A stretch of 64,000 bases of DNA. Origin: Microlunatus antarcticus. Its GTDB lineage: Bacteria; Actinomycetota; Actinomycetes; Propionibacteriales; Propionibacteriaceae. The position numbers and the translations under genes are program-made. Each line of letters begins with the position of its first letter. Positions within the stretch are counted from its first letter, which is position 1. The stretch covers positions 930,001-994,000 of the forward strand of contig NZ_JACHZG010000001.1 in the NCBI RefSeq assembly GCF_014193425.1, read 5' to 3'. This document shows positions 1 through 11,766 of the stretch, piece after piece. The notes below the pieces were generated by a model. The model was not told where the DNA came from and did not search any database. It was given only the letters and a program-made list of their open reading frames with translations.

Positions 1-85
1 GCCGGTCGAGCTCGGCGACGAGATAGCGCAGGGGCTCGGGGACGTCTCCGTCGCCGGGGGCGACGAGCAGGGCGGCGGAGGACAT
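1..85 (-). CDS. Unknown protein, N-terminal fragment cut by window start
   Basis: An ATG at 85 opens a leftward frame with no stop up to the window edge; 28 codons are visible, beginning MSSAALLVAPGDGDVPEPLR. It lies 47 bases downstream of the MarR gene in the same direction, so the two may be cotranscribed, and the MarR protein may regulate it. No family can be assigned from so short a piece. The rest of the gene is outside the window. Confidence 0.5.
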   Translation of the reverse strand, partial: MSSAALLVAPGDGDVPEPLRYLVAELDR

Positions 86-132
86 GATCGCCCCCGATGG
101 TAGTGGCGCTGCGAGCGGCCGAACGGTCCGGC

Positions 133-603
133 TCAGGCCTGCGAGGCCCGGAGGATGGCGTCCATGGCCCGGCCGACGGCAGCGTAGTCGTCGGGGTCGA
201 CCGCGTCGACGAAGTTGCGCCGGACGCACTCGACGTGGCTCGGGGCGGCCTCCTCGAGCAGCTGCTGGCCGGCCCCCGTCAGGTTCGCCCACACGCCACG
301 CCGGTCGACCGGGCACGTGGTGCGCTCGATGAGGCCGCGCTTCTCCATGCGGGTGACCGTGTGGGTGAGCCGTGAACGGCTCTGGTGCACGGCGTCGGCG
401 AGCTCGGCCATGCGCAGCTGGCGGTCGTCGGACTCGGAGAGGGTGACGAGGATCTCGTACTCGGCGAGGTCGAGGTCGTGCTCACGGAGCTGCGCGTCGA
501 GCCGCTCGTTGAGGATCGCGCTGCCCAGCAACCACCCGCGCCACACGCGCTGCTGGTCGTCGGAGAGCCAGCGCGTGGTCGGGGGGGCCGCGGTGAGAGT
601 CAT
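133..603 (-). CDS. MarR family transcriptional regulator
   Basis: This 156-residue protein has the length and layout of MarR winged-helix repressors: an N-terminal dimerisation helix (residues 15-45), a recognition region around residues 60-90 containing HQSRSRLTHTVTRMEKRGLI, and a wing with VDRRGVWANLT near residues 97-107. MarR proteins are cytoplasmic dimers that bind palindromic DNA and release it on binding small phenolic or lipophilic ligands. The gene starts at ATG 603 and is divergent from the fatty-acyl-CoA ligase gene; the intergenic region holds a phased palindromic array that could be its operator. A downstream partial gene at 85 reads in the same direction. The ligand cannot be predicted. 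The family call is firm; the regulatory target is inference. Confidence 0.9.
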   Translation of the reverse strand: MTLTAAPPTTRWLSDDQQRVWRGWLLGSAILNERLDAQLREHDLDLAEYEILVTLSESDDRQLRMAELADAVHQSRSRLTHTVTRMEKRGLIERTTCPVDRRGVWANLTGAGQQLLEEAAPSHVECVRRNFVDAVDPDDYAAVGRAMDAILRASQA

Positions 604-669
604 AGCATCTTCAACAGTACGGCGACTCTCCGATCATCCCCACCGGTCGCACGGGTTTGTCACACGCCC

Positions 670-720
670 GGACGACACATGTCGTCCACATGGACGACAC
701 AGGGAAGTCACAGGGACGAC
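670..720. promoter_or_regulatory. Helically phased GGACGAC operator-like array
   Basis: Four copies of a 7-base half-site occur at exact multiples of 11 bases: GGACGAC at 670-676, its complement GTCGTCC at 681-687, GGACGAC at 692-698 and GGACGAC at 714-720 (the 703 position is empty). Neighbours form two interlocked palindromes with 8-base arms and a CA centre (670-687 and 681-698). The array lies between the marR start (603) and the fadD start, which fits a binding site for the MarR protein or another dimeric regulator. The repeats are seen directly; the function is inferred. Confidence 0.6.
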
Positions 721-852
721 GCGGGGACGGTGCGCGCGACGGCCCGGCGGACGAGCGTCGAGGCCCCCGTCCGGTAACCTGACGTGACCAGCCTTCATCG
801 TGGCCGGCTGATGCTTGCCGAGGCGGCCCCGTACGAGCACGCGGAGCCGACA

Positions 853-2682
<1,830 letters not shown>

Positions 2683-2684
2683 GC

Positions 2685-3545
2685 GTGCCCGGTCCCACCC
2701 GACCCCGCTTCCGGTACGACTCGCCCCGCCGCTGGGGTGACCTGGACGCCCAGGGGCACGTCAACAACGCGGTCTACCTCGACCACCTGCAGGACGCGCG
2801 CGTCGCGTTCCTGCACGCCGGCGCCCCGGGCCTGGCGGACATGCTGCGCACGGGGGTGCTCGTCGTGGCGCACCAGGTCGAGTACCTCGCCCCGGTCGGC
2901 TTCGGCCCGGAGCCGCTGGTCGTCTCGCTCTGGATCGACGCGCTCGGGGCCAGCCGGTTCACGGTGGGCTACGACGTCCTCGACGGCGACACGCTCGCGG
3001 CCCGGGCGCGGACGACGCTCGTGCCGTACGACCTCGACGCCGGCCGGGTGCGCCGGCTGAACGAGGTCGAGCGCGCGGCGTTCGAGGCCTACCTGGACCC
3101 CGCGGAGCCGCTGCGCCCGCTCCCGAAGGTCGGGGTGGGGGAGGGAGCCGCGCGCTACCCCCTGACCGTGCGCTGGTCCGACCTCGACGCCTTCGGGCAC
3201 GTCAACAACGTCAAGTTCTACGACTACGTGCAGGAGGCGCGGGTCGCGATCATGACCGCCGGTCTCGACTGGTCGGCCGGCGTCGTCTGGTCGATCGTGC
3301 GCCAGGACCTCGAGCACCTCGCGCCGCTCGACTTCCGCAGCGAGCCGTACGAGGTCGCCACGAGCGTCGTCGCGGTCGGGTCGCGTTCCTTCACCCTCGC
3401 GGCCGAGATCCGCGACCCGGCCTCGGGCACCGTCCACGCCCGGTCCCGCACCGTCGCCGTCGGCCCGCGCCCGCTCGACGACGCCGAGCGCACGGCCCTG
3501 TCGACGTGGGCCCTGCCGGACGCGGCGGGCGTTCCGCAGGCCTGA
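2685..3545 (+). CDS. Acyl-CoA thioesterase with two hotdog (4HBT) domains
   Basis: The protein (286 residues from GTG 2685) consists of two tandem copies of a 4-hydroxybenzoyl-CoA-thioesterase-type hotdog fold. Each carries the signature WGDLDAQGHVNNAVYLDHLQ or WSDLDAFGHVNNVKFYDYVQ (about residues 14-33 and 164-183), whose Asp is the usual catalytic acid. Such proteins hydrolyse acyl-CoA to free acid and CoA in the cytoplasm. The start is fixed by position: it lies 2 bases after the fadD stop with no other credible start nearby, so translation is probably coupled. It converges on the globin gene, with a repeat-rich intergenic region between. The substrate chain length is unknown. Confidence 0.88.
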   Translation: MPGPTRPRFRYDSPRRWGDLDAQGHVNNAVYLDHLQDARVAFLHAGAPGLADMLRTGVLVVAHQVEYLAPVGFGPEPLVVSLWIDALGASRFTVGYDVLDGDTLAARARTTLVPYDLDAGRVRRLNEVERAAFEAYLDPAEPLRPLPKVGVGEGAARYPLTVRWSDLDAFGHVNNVKFYDYVQEARVAIMTAGLDWSAGVVWSIVRQDLEHLAPLDFRSEPYEVATSVVAVGSRSFTLAAEIRDPASGTVHARSRTVAVGPRPLDDAERTALSTWALPDAAGVPQA

Positions 3546-3557
3546 ACCTCCAGCGCC

Positions 3558-3672
3558 GGCACACCCTGCTGGTGCCGGCATACCCAGCTCGTCTCCGCAC
3601 ACCCGGCAGGGTGTGCCGACGTCAGCTCGGTATGCCTGGGCGAAGAGGGTGCCCGCGTGAGCAGGGTGTGCC
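3558..3672. repeat. Array of direct and inverted GGCAYACC motifs between convergent genes
   Basis: The 168-base gap between the convergent thioesterase and globin genes holds GGCACACC at 3558, GGCATACC at 3577 and GCACACCC at 3597, then their complements GGGTGTGC at 3609, GGTATGCC at 3629 and GGGTGTGCC at 3664. The outermost pair forms perfect 13-base arms (3558-3570 and 3660-3672) and the centre forms a hairpin with 8-base arms and a GGCA loop (3597-3616). Single-stranded DNA or RNA could fold into a nested structure. It may act as a bidirectional terminator or be an intergenic repeat family. Confidence 0.75.
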
Positions 3673-3713
3673 GCCGGCCGAGGCGTACGGGCCTCACGCC
3701 CCGGGCGGAGGGC

Positions 3714-4193
3714 TCAGCCCGCGTCCGGGCGCCTCGGGGACAGGGAGACGGACGACGTCACGCCCCCGCCCATCGAGGTCATGGCGGGGGAGGGTCCCTC
3801 GGTGTTGACCATGAAGTGGGCCGCGCGCTCGAGGTAGGTCCACATCTCGGCGCGCTGGGCCTCGGTGACGTCGATCGACTCGACGGCGGCGTGCATGTGG
3901 GTGATCCAGCGGTCGCGCATGTCCGGCGTCACGGCGAACGGGGCGTGCCGCATCCGCAGGCGCGGGTGGCCGCGCTCCTCGCTGTACGCGGTGGGCCCGC
4001 CCCAGTACTGCTCGAGGAACCCGCGCAGGCGGTCCTCCGCCGCGGCGAGGTCCTCCTCGGGGTACAGGTCGCGCAGCGGCTGGTCGGCGGCGACGCCCTC
4101 GTAGAAGCGGCGCACCAGGGCGACGAAGGTCGGGTGGCCGCCCACCGCGTCGTAGAACGTGGTGGGGGCGGCGGGGCTGGCTGGCTCGGACAT
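3714..4193 (-). CDS. glbO: Group II truncated haemoglobin (GlbO type)
   Basis: This protein (159 residues from ATG 4193) is a 2-on-2 truncated haemoglobin of the oxygen-binding GlbO class. Visible signatures are [21 protein letters not shown] near the N-terminus, [25 protein letters not shown] in the middle with the conserved tryptophan, and [11 protein letters not shown] carrying the proximal haem histidine. Such globins bind O2 or NO in the cytoplasm and help against nitrosative or oxidative stress. A C-terminal tail of about 30 residues after HFMVNTEG is low-complexity. ATG 4205 is an alternative start four codons upstream. In mycobacteria glbO lies close to pepN and the clp cluster, and the neighbourhood here is similar. 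Confidence 0.9.
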   Translation of the reverse strand: MSEPASPAAPTTFYDAVGGHPTFVALVRRFYEGVAADQPLRDLYPEEDLAAAEDRLRGFLEQYWGGPTAYSEERGHPRLRMRHAPFAVTPDMRDRWITHMHAAVESIDVTEAQRAEMWTYLERAAHFMVNTEGPSPAMTSMGGGVTSSVSLSPRRPDAG

Positions 4194-4339
4194 CGGGACC
4201 ATCATCCCTCGCCCGGCCGAGCCACCAGGTCAGCGCGCTTCCCAGCCCTTTGGCACGATGGGTCGCGGGCGACCGATCTGGTCACCCGCACGTCCCACGC
4301 CGGGCCGAGACGGTCCGGCAAGCACGCAAGGAGCAACAC

Positions 4340-4765
4340 ATGGCTGTCGTCCGTACCGCGCAGGCGCACTGGGAGGGCTCGCTGATGGAGGGCCAGGGCG
4401 AGGTCGAGCTGGTCTCGTCCGAGGCCGGGAGCTTCGAGGTCAACTGGCCGTCCCGCGCGGACAAGCCCAACGGCAAGACCAGCCCCGAGGAGCTCATCGC
4501 CGCCGCGCACTCCACCTGCTTCTCGATGGCGCTGTCGCACGGGCTCGCCGGTGCCGGTCACGCCCCGACCAGCATCGACACCACCGCCGACGTCACCTTC
4601 CAGGCCGGCGAGGGCATCAAGGGCGTCAAGCTGACCGTCGTCGGCGACGTCCCCGGCATCACCGCCGAGGAGTTCGACGCCGCCGCGCAGGAGGCCAAGC
4701 AGAACTGCCCGGTCTCGCAGGCCCTCTCGGTGCCGATCACGCTCGAGGTCAGCTTCAAGGGCTGA
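4340..4765 (+). CDS. OsmC family peroxiredoxin-like protein
   Basis: This 141-residue protein belongs to the OsmC/Ohr superfamily, thiol peroxidases that reduce organic hydroperoxides. It has the first reactive cysteine in AAAHSTCFSMALSH (about residue 58) and the second in EAKQNCPVSQAL (about residue 123), the usual OsmC spacing. The start at ATG 4340 is supported by a strong AAGGAG site at 4328-4333. It is divergent from glbO, so two stress genes share one intergenic region, and converges on the MscS gene with only 3 bases between stops. Osmotic or oxidative induction is typical of the family but is not shown here. Confidence 0.92.
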   Translation: MAVVRTAQAHWEGSLMEGQGEVELVSSEAGSFEVNWPSRADKPNGKTSPEELIAAAHSTCFSMALSHGLAGAGHAPTSIDTTADVTFQAGEGIKGVKLTVVGDVPGITAEEFDAAAQEAKQNCPVSQALSVPITLEVSFKG

Positions 4766-4768
4766 GCC

Positions 4769-5419
4769 TCAGGTGCTGGCCGACCCCTCGACCAGCCGGA
4801 CCGTCTGCACGGTGTCGGTGGTCGGGGGGCGGCCGGTCCCGCCCTGGCTGTAGTTGCCGACGCGGACGAGCTCGCCGTTGCGCACGTACCAGGTGTTGCC
4901 GCTGTCGTCGCGCAGCGTCGTCGTCCGTAGGCCGATCGCCTCGACCGTGCCGGAAGCCTCCTTCATGTCGACGTAGTCGCCGACGCCGAACTGGTCCTCG
5001 ACCAGCAGGAACACGCCCGACACCAGGTCCTTGACCACGTTCTGGAGCCCGAACGCGATGGTCACGGTGATGATCGACGTCCCGGCGATGATCGAGGTGA
5101 TGTTGAAGCCCAGCTCGGAGAAGATCATCAGCAGCGCGACGAGCGTGATGACCACCGACACCGCGCTCCGGGCCAGCGACCCCAGGGCCCTGATCCGCGA
5201 GTCCCGGCGGCCGTCGCCGACGTCCGACTCCGAGTCCCGCAGGACCTGCAGGGCCTTGATCCGCAGCCGCTTCCGGTCCCCGGTCGAGCGGCGTACGGCG
5301 CGGTCGATGAGCCCGTTGACCACCGCCCGCGCGACGAGGGCGAGGACGATCAGGAACGCGACCCGCAGCGGGACGAACTGCACGGCGTCGGCGAGGGTGC
5401 GGGGGAACCAGGTCGGCAT
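4769..5419 (-). CDS. Small MscS-type mechanosensitive channel
   Basis: This 216-residue protein has a first membrane helix at about residues 15-35, a second hydrophobic segment at about 80-105, and the pore-lining MscS helix followed by FGLQNVVKDLVSGVFLLVEDQFGVGDYV (about 125-152), the most conserved MscS stretch. A short beta domain follows, containing the Gly-rich VRNGELVRVGNYSQG. It is at the small end of the family and appears to lack most of the C-terminal cage domain. It would open under membrane tension to release solutes during hypo-osmotic shock. It overlaps no gene; the EamA gene starts divergently 64 bases away. Confidence 0.9.
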   Translation of the reverse strand: MPTWFPRTLADAVQFVPLRVAFLIVLALVARAVVNGLIDRAVRRSTGDRKRLRIKALQVLRDSESDVGDGRRDSRIRALGSLARSAVSVVITLVALLMIFSELGFNITSIIAGTSIITVTIAFGLQNVVKDLVSGVFLLVEDQFGVGDYVDMKEASGTVEAIGLRTTTLRDDSGNTWYVRNGELVRVGNYSQGGTGRPPTTDTVQTVRLVEGSAST

Positions 5420-5483
5420 GGCCTCACCCTAGGAGCCTGCGCGCCGCCCCGCGCCCGTCGCGCCGGCCTGCCATCCTCGTGCG

Positions 5484-6422
5484 GTGCCCGACCCGTCGTC
5501 CCCCTCCGGTCCACCCACCACCTCCGGGCTCGGCCGCGCCGGGGTGGTCGCCGTCGTCGTCACGGTGCTGTCCTGGGCCTCCGCGTTCGTGGTCATCCGC
5601 TTCGCCGCACCCTGGCTCGGCCCCGGCGCGCTCACGCTCGGCCGGCTGCTCGTCGCCACCGTGGCGCTGACCGTGCTGTCGTCCTTCCCCCGGCTCGGCG
5701 GCGGTCACCGCCTGGAGCGGCTGCGCGCGCTGGACCGGAAGGAGCGCTGGCTGCTCGTCCTCGTCGGGCTGGCGTGGTTCGCGGTCTACAACGTCGCGCT
5801 GAACGCCGGCGAGCGCCACGTCGACGCGGGCACCGCCTCGATGATCATCCAGCTCGCGCCGGTGATCGTCGCCGTGCTGGCCGGCACCCTCCTGCGCGAG
5901 GGCTTCCCCCGGCCGCTGGTGGTGGGCGTGGCCGTCGCCCTGCTGGGGACGATCCTGATCGGGGTGGCCGCCGGGACGGCGGCGCCGTCGGCGCAGGGGT
6001 CACGCGGGCTCGGGGTGGTGCTGGTGCTCGTGAGCGCCCTCGTGTACGCGGTCGCGCTCGTCGCGCAGAAGGTGGTGCTGCGGCGGGTGTCCGGGCTGGT
6101 CGTGACCTGGGCCGCGTGCGCGGTCGGCTGCGTCGCCTGCCTCCCCTTCGCCGGCGAGCTCGTCCGTGAGCTGGCGGTGGCCCCGGCGAGCGTCTGGTGG
6201 GCCGTGGTCTACCTCGGCGTCGTGCCGACGGCCATCGCCTTCTCGACCTGGGCCTTCGCCATGGGCCGCAGCGACGCCGGCCGGCTGTCGGTGACGACGT
6301 ACGTGGTCCCGCCCGTGGCCATCGGCCTGGGCTGGCTGTTCCTGGGCGAGGTGCCGCTCCCGCTGGCCGTCATCGGCGGCGCGGTCAGCCTCGTGGGCGT
6401 CGCGATCTCCCGCCGACGCTAG
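5484..6422 (+). CDS. EamA/DMT family metabolite exporter
   Basis: This 312-residue integral membrane protein has about ten hydrophobic helices arranged as two EamA repeats, the second containing the typical ending YLGVVPTAIAFSTWAFAMGR and a late VGVAISRRR. DMT transporters move small metabolites such as amino acids across the cytoplasmic membrane; the substrate cannot be inferred. The GTG start at 5484 follows directly after the promoter region shared with the divergent MscS gene. Its stop overlaps the stop of the leftward aldo/keto reductase gene by 4 bases. Confidence 0.88.
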   Translation: MPDPSSPSGPPTTSGLGRAGVVAVVVTVLSWASAFVVIRFAAPWLGPGALTLGRLLVATVALTVLSSFPRLGGGHRLERLRALDRKERWLLVLVGLAWFAVYNVALNAGERHVDAGTASMIIQLAPVIVAVLAGTLLREGFPRPLVVGVAVALLGTILIGVAAGTAAPSAQGSRGLGVVLVLVSALVYAVALVAQKVVLRRVSGLVVTWAACAVGCVACLPFAGELVRELAVAPASVWWAVVYLGVVPTAIAFSTWAFAMGRSDAGRLSVTTYVVPPVAIGLGWLFLGEVPLPLAVIGGAVSLVGVAISRRR

Positions 6423-7309
6423 GTGGAGCTGGGCCAGTCCCGCCCGACGCGGTCCCAGGCCGCGTCGAGCTCCGCGAGGACCTCGGGCGGCAGCGGACCG
6501 CGGCTCGCGGCCTCGACGGCGCGGCGCAGGTGGTCCGGCTTCGCCGTGCCGACGATCGCGGTGTGCACCCCGGGGGCGTACGCGGTGAAGCGGAGGGCCA
6601 GCTCGGGCCAGTCCAGATCAGCACCGCCGAGGTCTCCGGGGTCGAGGTCCAGCGCCTGCAGCCGCTCCCAGTAGAGCTCGGCGTAGTGCCCGGTCGGCCG
6701 CTCGGGGAAGCGCCACGGCGCGTTCGCGATCGGGCGCTTCGCGATCACGCCGAGCTCGGGCTCACGGCCGACGACGTGGTGCAGGTTCCACCGGTCGACG
6801 ACGTTGACGCTGCACTCGACCGCGGCGAAGCGGCCCGAGGACGCGGCGTACGCGAGCGCGTCGTTGTCGCCGCTGTAGCCCGCGACGCCGATCAGGCCCT
6901 GGGCAGCCGCGTCGTCGAGCGTCTCCTGCAGGTCGCCGCGCTGGAGGACCTCGAGCGGGCAGGAGTGCAGGAGGTAGACGTCGACGCGCTCGGAGCGCGT
7001 CCGGCGCAGCGTCTGCTCGAGGCCGGCCCGCACGCTGGCCGACGACCAGTCCTCGTAGCCGGGGACGCCGGAGCCGCCCTTGCTGGAGAGCACGAACTCG
7101 TGACGCCGCCGGCCGAGGTGGCGTCCGATGCGCTCCTCGCTCGTGCCGTAGCCCAGCGCGGTGTCGACGAGGGTGACGCCGAGGTCGAGGGCCGCGTTGA
7201 GCAACGCGCCTGCCTCGGCCTCGGTGACGTCGGCCTCGCCGATCTGACCGGCGCCGAGCCCGACCACCGAGGTGTCGAGGGTCGTCCCGCCGAGCGGTCG
7301 CTGCTCCAC
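6419..7309 (-). CDS. Aldo/keto reductase, distal to the pyrimidine operon
   Basis: This 296-residue protein is a NAD(P)H-dependent aldo/keto reductase of the MocA/YhdN type. It starts GTG at 7309 and shows GLGAGQIGEADV near the N-terminus, the catalytic Asp/Tyr stretch in DTALGYGTSEERIGRHL (residues 50-67), the Lys in FVLSSKGG and the coenzyme-binding IVGTAKPDHLRRAV close to the C-terminus. Its start lies 1 base after the pyrC stop, so it is translated as the last gene of a pyrR-pyrB-pyrC transcript. The positions that carAB or pyrD often occupy in such operons are not filled in this window. The substrate is unknown, and a role in pyrimidine metabolism is not implied by sequence alone. Confidence 0.88.
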   Translation of the reverse strand: MEQRPLGGTTLDTSVVGLGAGQIGEADVTEAEAGALLNAALDLGVTLVDTALGYGTSEERIGRHLGRRRHEFVLSSKGGSGVPGYEDWSSASVRAGLEQTLRRTRSERVDVYLLHSCPLEVLQRGDLQETLDDAAAQGLIGVAGYSGDNDALAYAASSGRFAAVECSVNVVDRWNLHHVVGREPELGVIAKRPIANAPWRFPERPTGHYAELYWERLQALDLDPGDLGGADLDWPELALRFTAYAPGVHTAIVGTAKPDHLRRAVEAASRGPLPPEVLAELDAAWDRVGRDWPSST

Positions 7310-7310
7310 G

Positions 7311-8614
7311 TCAGCGCCCGTACGTGGCCCGGCCCGCCCACCAGGTCGCCACGACCGGGTCGGGCAGGTCGCGACCGTGCCAGGGGTTGTTCCGCGAGAG
7401 CGACACCGAGGCGGCGCGGTCGACCGTGGCGCGGCGCGTGGGGTCGACCAGCGTGAGGTTCGCCGGCTCGCCGACCGCCAGCGGGCGGCCCTGGCCGCCC
7501 AGCCGGGCGATGTGCGCAGGGACGGACGACATCCGGGTCGCGACCTCGCGCCAGCCGAGGGTGCCGGGGCGGACCATGGTCTCCACGACCACGGCGAGCG
7601 CGGTCTCCAGCCCGAGCATCCCGGGCGCCGCGTCGACGAAGGCGTGCTCCTTGTCGTGGCGCGCGTGCGGGGCGTGGTCGGTCGCGACGACGTCGATCGT
7701 GCCGTCGGTCAGCGCCTCGCGCACGGCGGCGACGTCCTCGGCGCTGCGCAGCGGCGGGTTGACCTTGAACGTCGGGTCGTAGCCGAGCAGCTCGTCCACG
7801 GTGAGCAGCAGGTGGTGCGGCGTGACCTCGGCGGTCACGGCGATGCCGCGCGCCTTGGCCCAGCGCAGCACGTCGACGGTCTCGGCCGTCGACACGTGGC
7901 ACACGTGCAGGCGCGAGCGGGTCAGCTCGGCCAGGCCCACGTCGCGCGCGACGATGCCCGCCTCCGCGACGGCGGGCCAGCCGGGCAGGCCGAGGCGGCC
8001 CGAGACGGGACCCTCGTCGCAGCAGGCGTCGGGACCGGCGAGCCGGGGGTCCTGGGCGTGCTGGGCAATCACGCCGTCGAAGGCCCGGACGTACTCCAGC
8101 GCCCGGCGCATCAGCCGGGCGTCGGCGACGCAGCGGCCGTCGTCGGAGAAGACCCGGGTCTGCGCGGGGGACCGAGCCATCAGACCCAGCTCGGCGAGCT
8201 CCTCGCCGGCCAGGCCCTTGCTCACGGCGCCGATCGGCACGACCTGCGCCGTGCCGGTCGCCCGGCCGACGTCGAGCAGGTGCTCGGCGGCCTCGGCGGT
8301 GTCCGTGACGGGGGAGGTGTTGGCCATGGCCAGGACGGCGGTGTAGCCGCCCCGGGCCGCCGCCGCGGTCCCGGTGGTGACCGTCTCGGCGTCCTCGCGG
8401 CCGGGCTCGCGCAGGTGCGTGTGCAGGTCGACGAGCCCGGGCAGGGCGACGAGCCCGTACGCGTCCACCCGGACGGCATCGGGGCGGGCGTCCGCGGGGT
8501 CGGCGAAGACCCCGTCGCGGATGAGGAGGTTGGCCGGACCTGCACCAGCCAGGTCGGCGCCGAGGACGAGGACGTCGGTGGTCGTCGGGGTGCTGGTCAG
8601 GGGGCTCGTGGGGC

Positions 8615-8618
<4 letters not shown>
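7311..8618 (-). CDS. pyrC: Dihydroorotase
   Basis: This 435-residue enzyme closes N-carbamoyl-L-aspartate to dihydroorotate, the third step of pyrimidine synthesis. It is a class I (long) dihydroorotase: the metal-binding [12 protein letters not shown] stands near residue 60, further histidines lie in [15 protein letters not shown] and [11 protein letters not shown], and the catalytic aspartate lies in [15 protein letters not shown]. The start overlaps the pyrB stop by 4 bases (ATGA), so the genes are translationally coupled. Length and motifs are complete, so it should be catalytically active rather than a pseudo-DHOase. Confidence 0.97.
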
Positions 8619-9594
<976 letters not shown>

Positions 9595-9598
<4 letters not shown>

Positions 9599-10164
9599 GC
9601 GGCGCCCCCGGTGATCGTGACCTCGTCGGTCCCGTCGACCTCGCTGAGGCGGACGGACACGCGCTCGTCGGAGCGGGTCGGGAGGTTCTTGCCCACGTGG
9701 TCGGCGCGGATCGGCACCTCGCGGTGGCCACGGTCCACCAGCACGGCCAGCCGGACGGCGCGGGGCCGCCCCAGGTCGCCGAGGGCGTCGAGGGCGGCGC
9801 GGACCGTACGGCCGGAGAAGAGGACGTCGTCGACGAGCACCACCACGGCGCCGTCCACGCTGACCGGCACCTCCGTGCGCCCGGGGGCGCGGGTGGGGTG
9901 GCGGCGCAGGTCGTCGCGGTACATGGTCACGTCCAGGGCCCCGACGGGGATCGGGGTCGACTCGACCTCCGCCATCGCCCGACCGAGGCGCTCGGCCAGC
10001 GGCACCCCACGCGTGGGGATGCCGAGCAGGACCAGGCCGGCGGCACCCCGGTTGGCCTCGAGGACCTCGTGGGCCATGCGCGCGCAGGCCCGGCTGATCT
10101 GGTCCGCGTCCAGCACCTGTCGAGCGAGCGAGGTCGTGTGCTCCGGCCCGATCACGTCAGGCAT
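9595..10164 (-). CDS. pyrR: PyrR bifunctional pyrimidine regulator / uracil phosphoribosyltransferase
   Basis: This 189-residue protein is the first gene of the leftward pyrimidine operon. It carries the phosphoribosyl-pyrophosphate motif [19 protein letters not shown] (about residues 104-122) and the PyrR-typical [13 protein letters not shown] near residue 48. PyrR binds operon leader mRNA in response to UMP and has weak uracil phosphoribosyltransferase activity. The start at ATG 10164 lies 9 bases from the divergent gene at 10174, with a TAGCAT-like box overlapping, so little leader RNA can precede this ORF. Any PyrR-responsive site would have to lie elsewhere. Confidence 0.95.
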
Positions 10165-10173
10165 GCTAGTGCC

Positions 10174-10494
10174 ATGGACACGCTGTTCGGCTGGCCGCAG
10201 GTCCCCACGGTCACCCCGCTCGAGGCGCTGGGCCTGCTGGCCGGCGTCCCCCTGGTGGTGATCGCGCTGATCTTCGCGGTCTCCAAGGCGAACGCCGTGC
10301 TGCAGGCCTCACGGCGCGGGCCGGGCCCCCAGCCCGAGGACCCGGTCTGGATGGGGGGCCGCGCGCTCTCGATCATGGGGGGCGCCGAGGACCAGGCGCC
10401 CGACGAGATCGAGGCGCAGCGCCGCGAGCTCACCACGACGCCGAAGACGCCGGCCCTCGACGCCGAGGCCGGTGGGGCCAGTGCTCGCTGGTGA
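10174..10494 (+). CDS. Small single-pass membrane protein, unknown function
   Basis: This 106-residue protein begins with about 12 polar residues, then one transmembrane helix ([20 protein letters not shown], about residues 16-35) and a cytoplasmic, Pro/Asp/Glu-rich tail that includes [15 protein letters not shown]. It reads divergently from pyrR and its end overlaps the start of the DUF5130-type gene by 23 bases, so the two are probably cotranscribed. I do not recognise a functional family beyond small actinobacterial membrane proteins. Confidence 0.75.
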   Translation: MDTLFGWPQVPTVTPLEALGLLAGVPLVVIALIFAVSKANAVLQASRRGPGPQPEDPVWMGGRALSIMGGAEDQAPDEIEAQRRELTTTPKTPALDAEAGGASARW

Positions 10495-10876
10495 CGACCT
10501 GGTCCCGGCCGACCGGCAGCGGCTGGAGCGGGCCATCGGGATCGCCCGGGAGGTCTCGGGCCTCGACTTCGCGCTCTACCTGACCACGTCCGAGGAGGAC
10601 TCCCGCGCGTACGCCCTCCGGCTGCACGGCGCGCTCGACGAGCCCGACCGGTCGGTCCTCCTCCTGTGCGACCCGGGCTTCAAGGTCCTCGAGATCGTCA
10701 CCGGCCGTAACGCCCGCCGTGCCCTGCCCGACCGGGTCTGCGCGCTGGCCGCCGCGACCATGCGTTCGTCCTTCGCCGCCGGCGACATCGTCGGCGGCCT
10801 CTGGAACGGCATCACCCAGCTGGGTGAGGCGGCCCGCCAGCCGCGGACGCTGCACGGTCCCACCACCGACGAGTAG
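10472..10876 (+). CDS. DUF5130-type protein (TPM-like fold)
   Basis: This protein (134 residues from GTG 10472, or 131 from GTG 10481) resembles the actinobacterial DUF5130 family, related to TPM-domain proteins. It has VSGLDFALYLTTSEEDSRAYA early, VLLLCDPGFKVLEIVTG in the middle and a Gly-rich FAAGDIVGGLWNGITQLGE near the end. No signal peptide or membrane helix is visible, so it is probably cytoplasmic, perhaps working with the small membrane protein whose gene it overlaps. Function is unknown. It converges on the glycosylase gene 24 bases away. Confidence 0.8.
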   Translation: MGPVLAGDDLVPADRQRLERAIGIAREVSGLDFALYLTTSEEDSRAYALRLHGALDEPDRSVLLLCDPGFKVLEIVTGRNARRALPDRVCALAAATMRSSFAAGDIVGGLWNGITQLGEAARQPRTLHGPTTDE

Positions 10877-10900
10877 TCGTCCCGTCACTTCGCCGGGCGG

Positions 10901-11766
10901 TCAGACGTACGGCCGCCAGAGGTGCACGGTCGCGTAGCTCCGGAACGGTGCCCACGCGGCCGGGTCGGTCATCCCGCGCGCCTCGAGCTGACGGCGTACG
11001 GCGAGGTCGGTGGTGAGCAGGATGTCGGCCTGACCGAGCGCCCGCAGCCCGACCACGTCGGCCGTCCAGGGCCCGATGCCCGGCTGGGCCAGCAGCTCGC
11101 GACGCTGGTCGGCCCAGGAACGTCCCCGGTCCAGCACGAGCGCGCCCGACGCGAGCGCGTCGGTGAGCGCCACGAGCGCCCGACCCCGGGCCCGCGGCAT
11201 CGGCAGCACCTCCGGGTCCGCCTCCGCGAGCCTCTCCATCGTGGGGAACAGGCGCGAGACGGCGCCCCCGTCGACGACCACCTCGTCCCCGTACGTCTCG
11301 GTCAGCTTGGCCGAGCAGCGCGCGGCCGCCGCCATCGAGATCTGCTGGCTGACCAGGGCCTGCACCGCGGCCTCCGCGACGTCGGTCGCCCCCGGGAGGC
11401 GCAGGCCCGGGCTGCTCGCCACGTCCTCGGCGAGGTGCGGGTCACGCCCGAGCGCGGCGACGACGTCCGCCACCGGCGCGTCCGCGTCGACGAGGTGCCG
11501 CACCCGGACGACGGCGTCGGCCTCGTCGTCGGGGTGACCCGCGTACGCCAGGCCCAGCTCGTTGCCGTCCCACGTGACCCGCACCGCGGCCGGCCCGTGG
11601 GCCAGCCGGAGCGTGCGGGTCAGCCCGAGCGGGGCGCACGGGTCGCTCGGGTCGACCGGGTCGTGCGCCTCGACCCCGGGCACGGCGAACCGGCGCAGGA
11701 AGGCGAAGAGCGTCGCCCCGTCGTACGGCTCGGTCGTCGCCAGGCGCTGCGGCGCCCCGAACGGCC

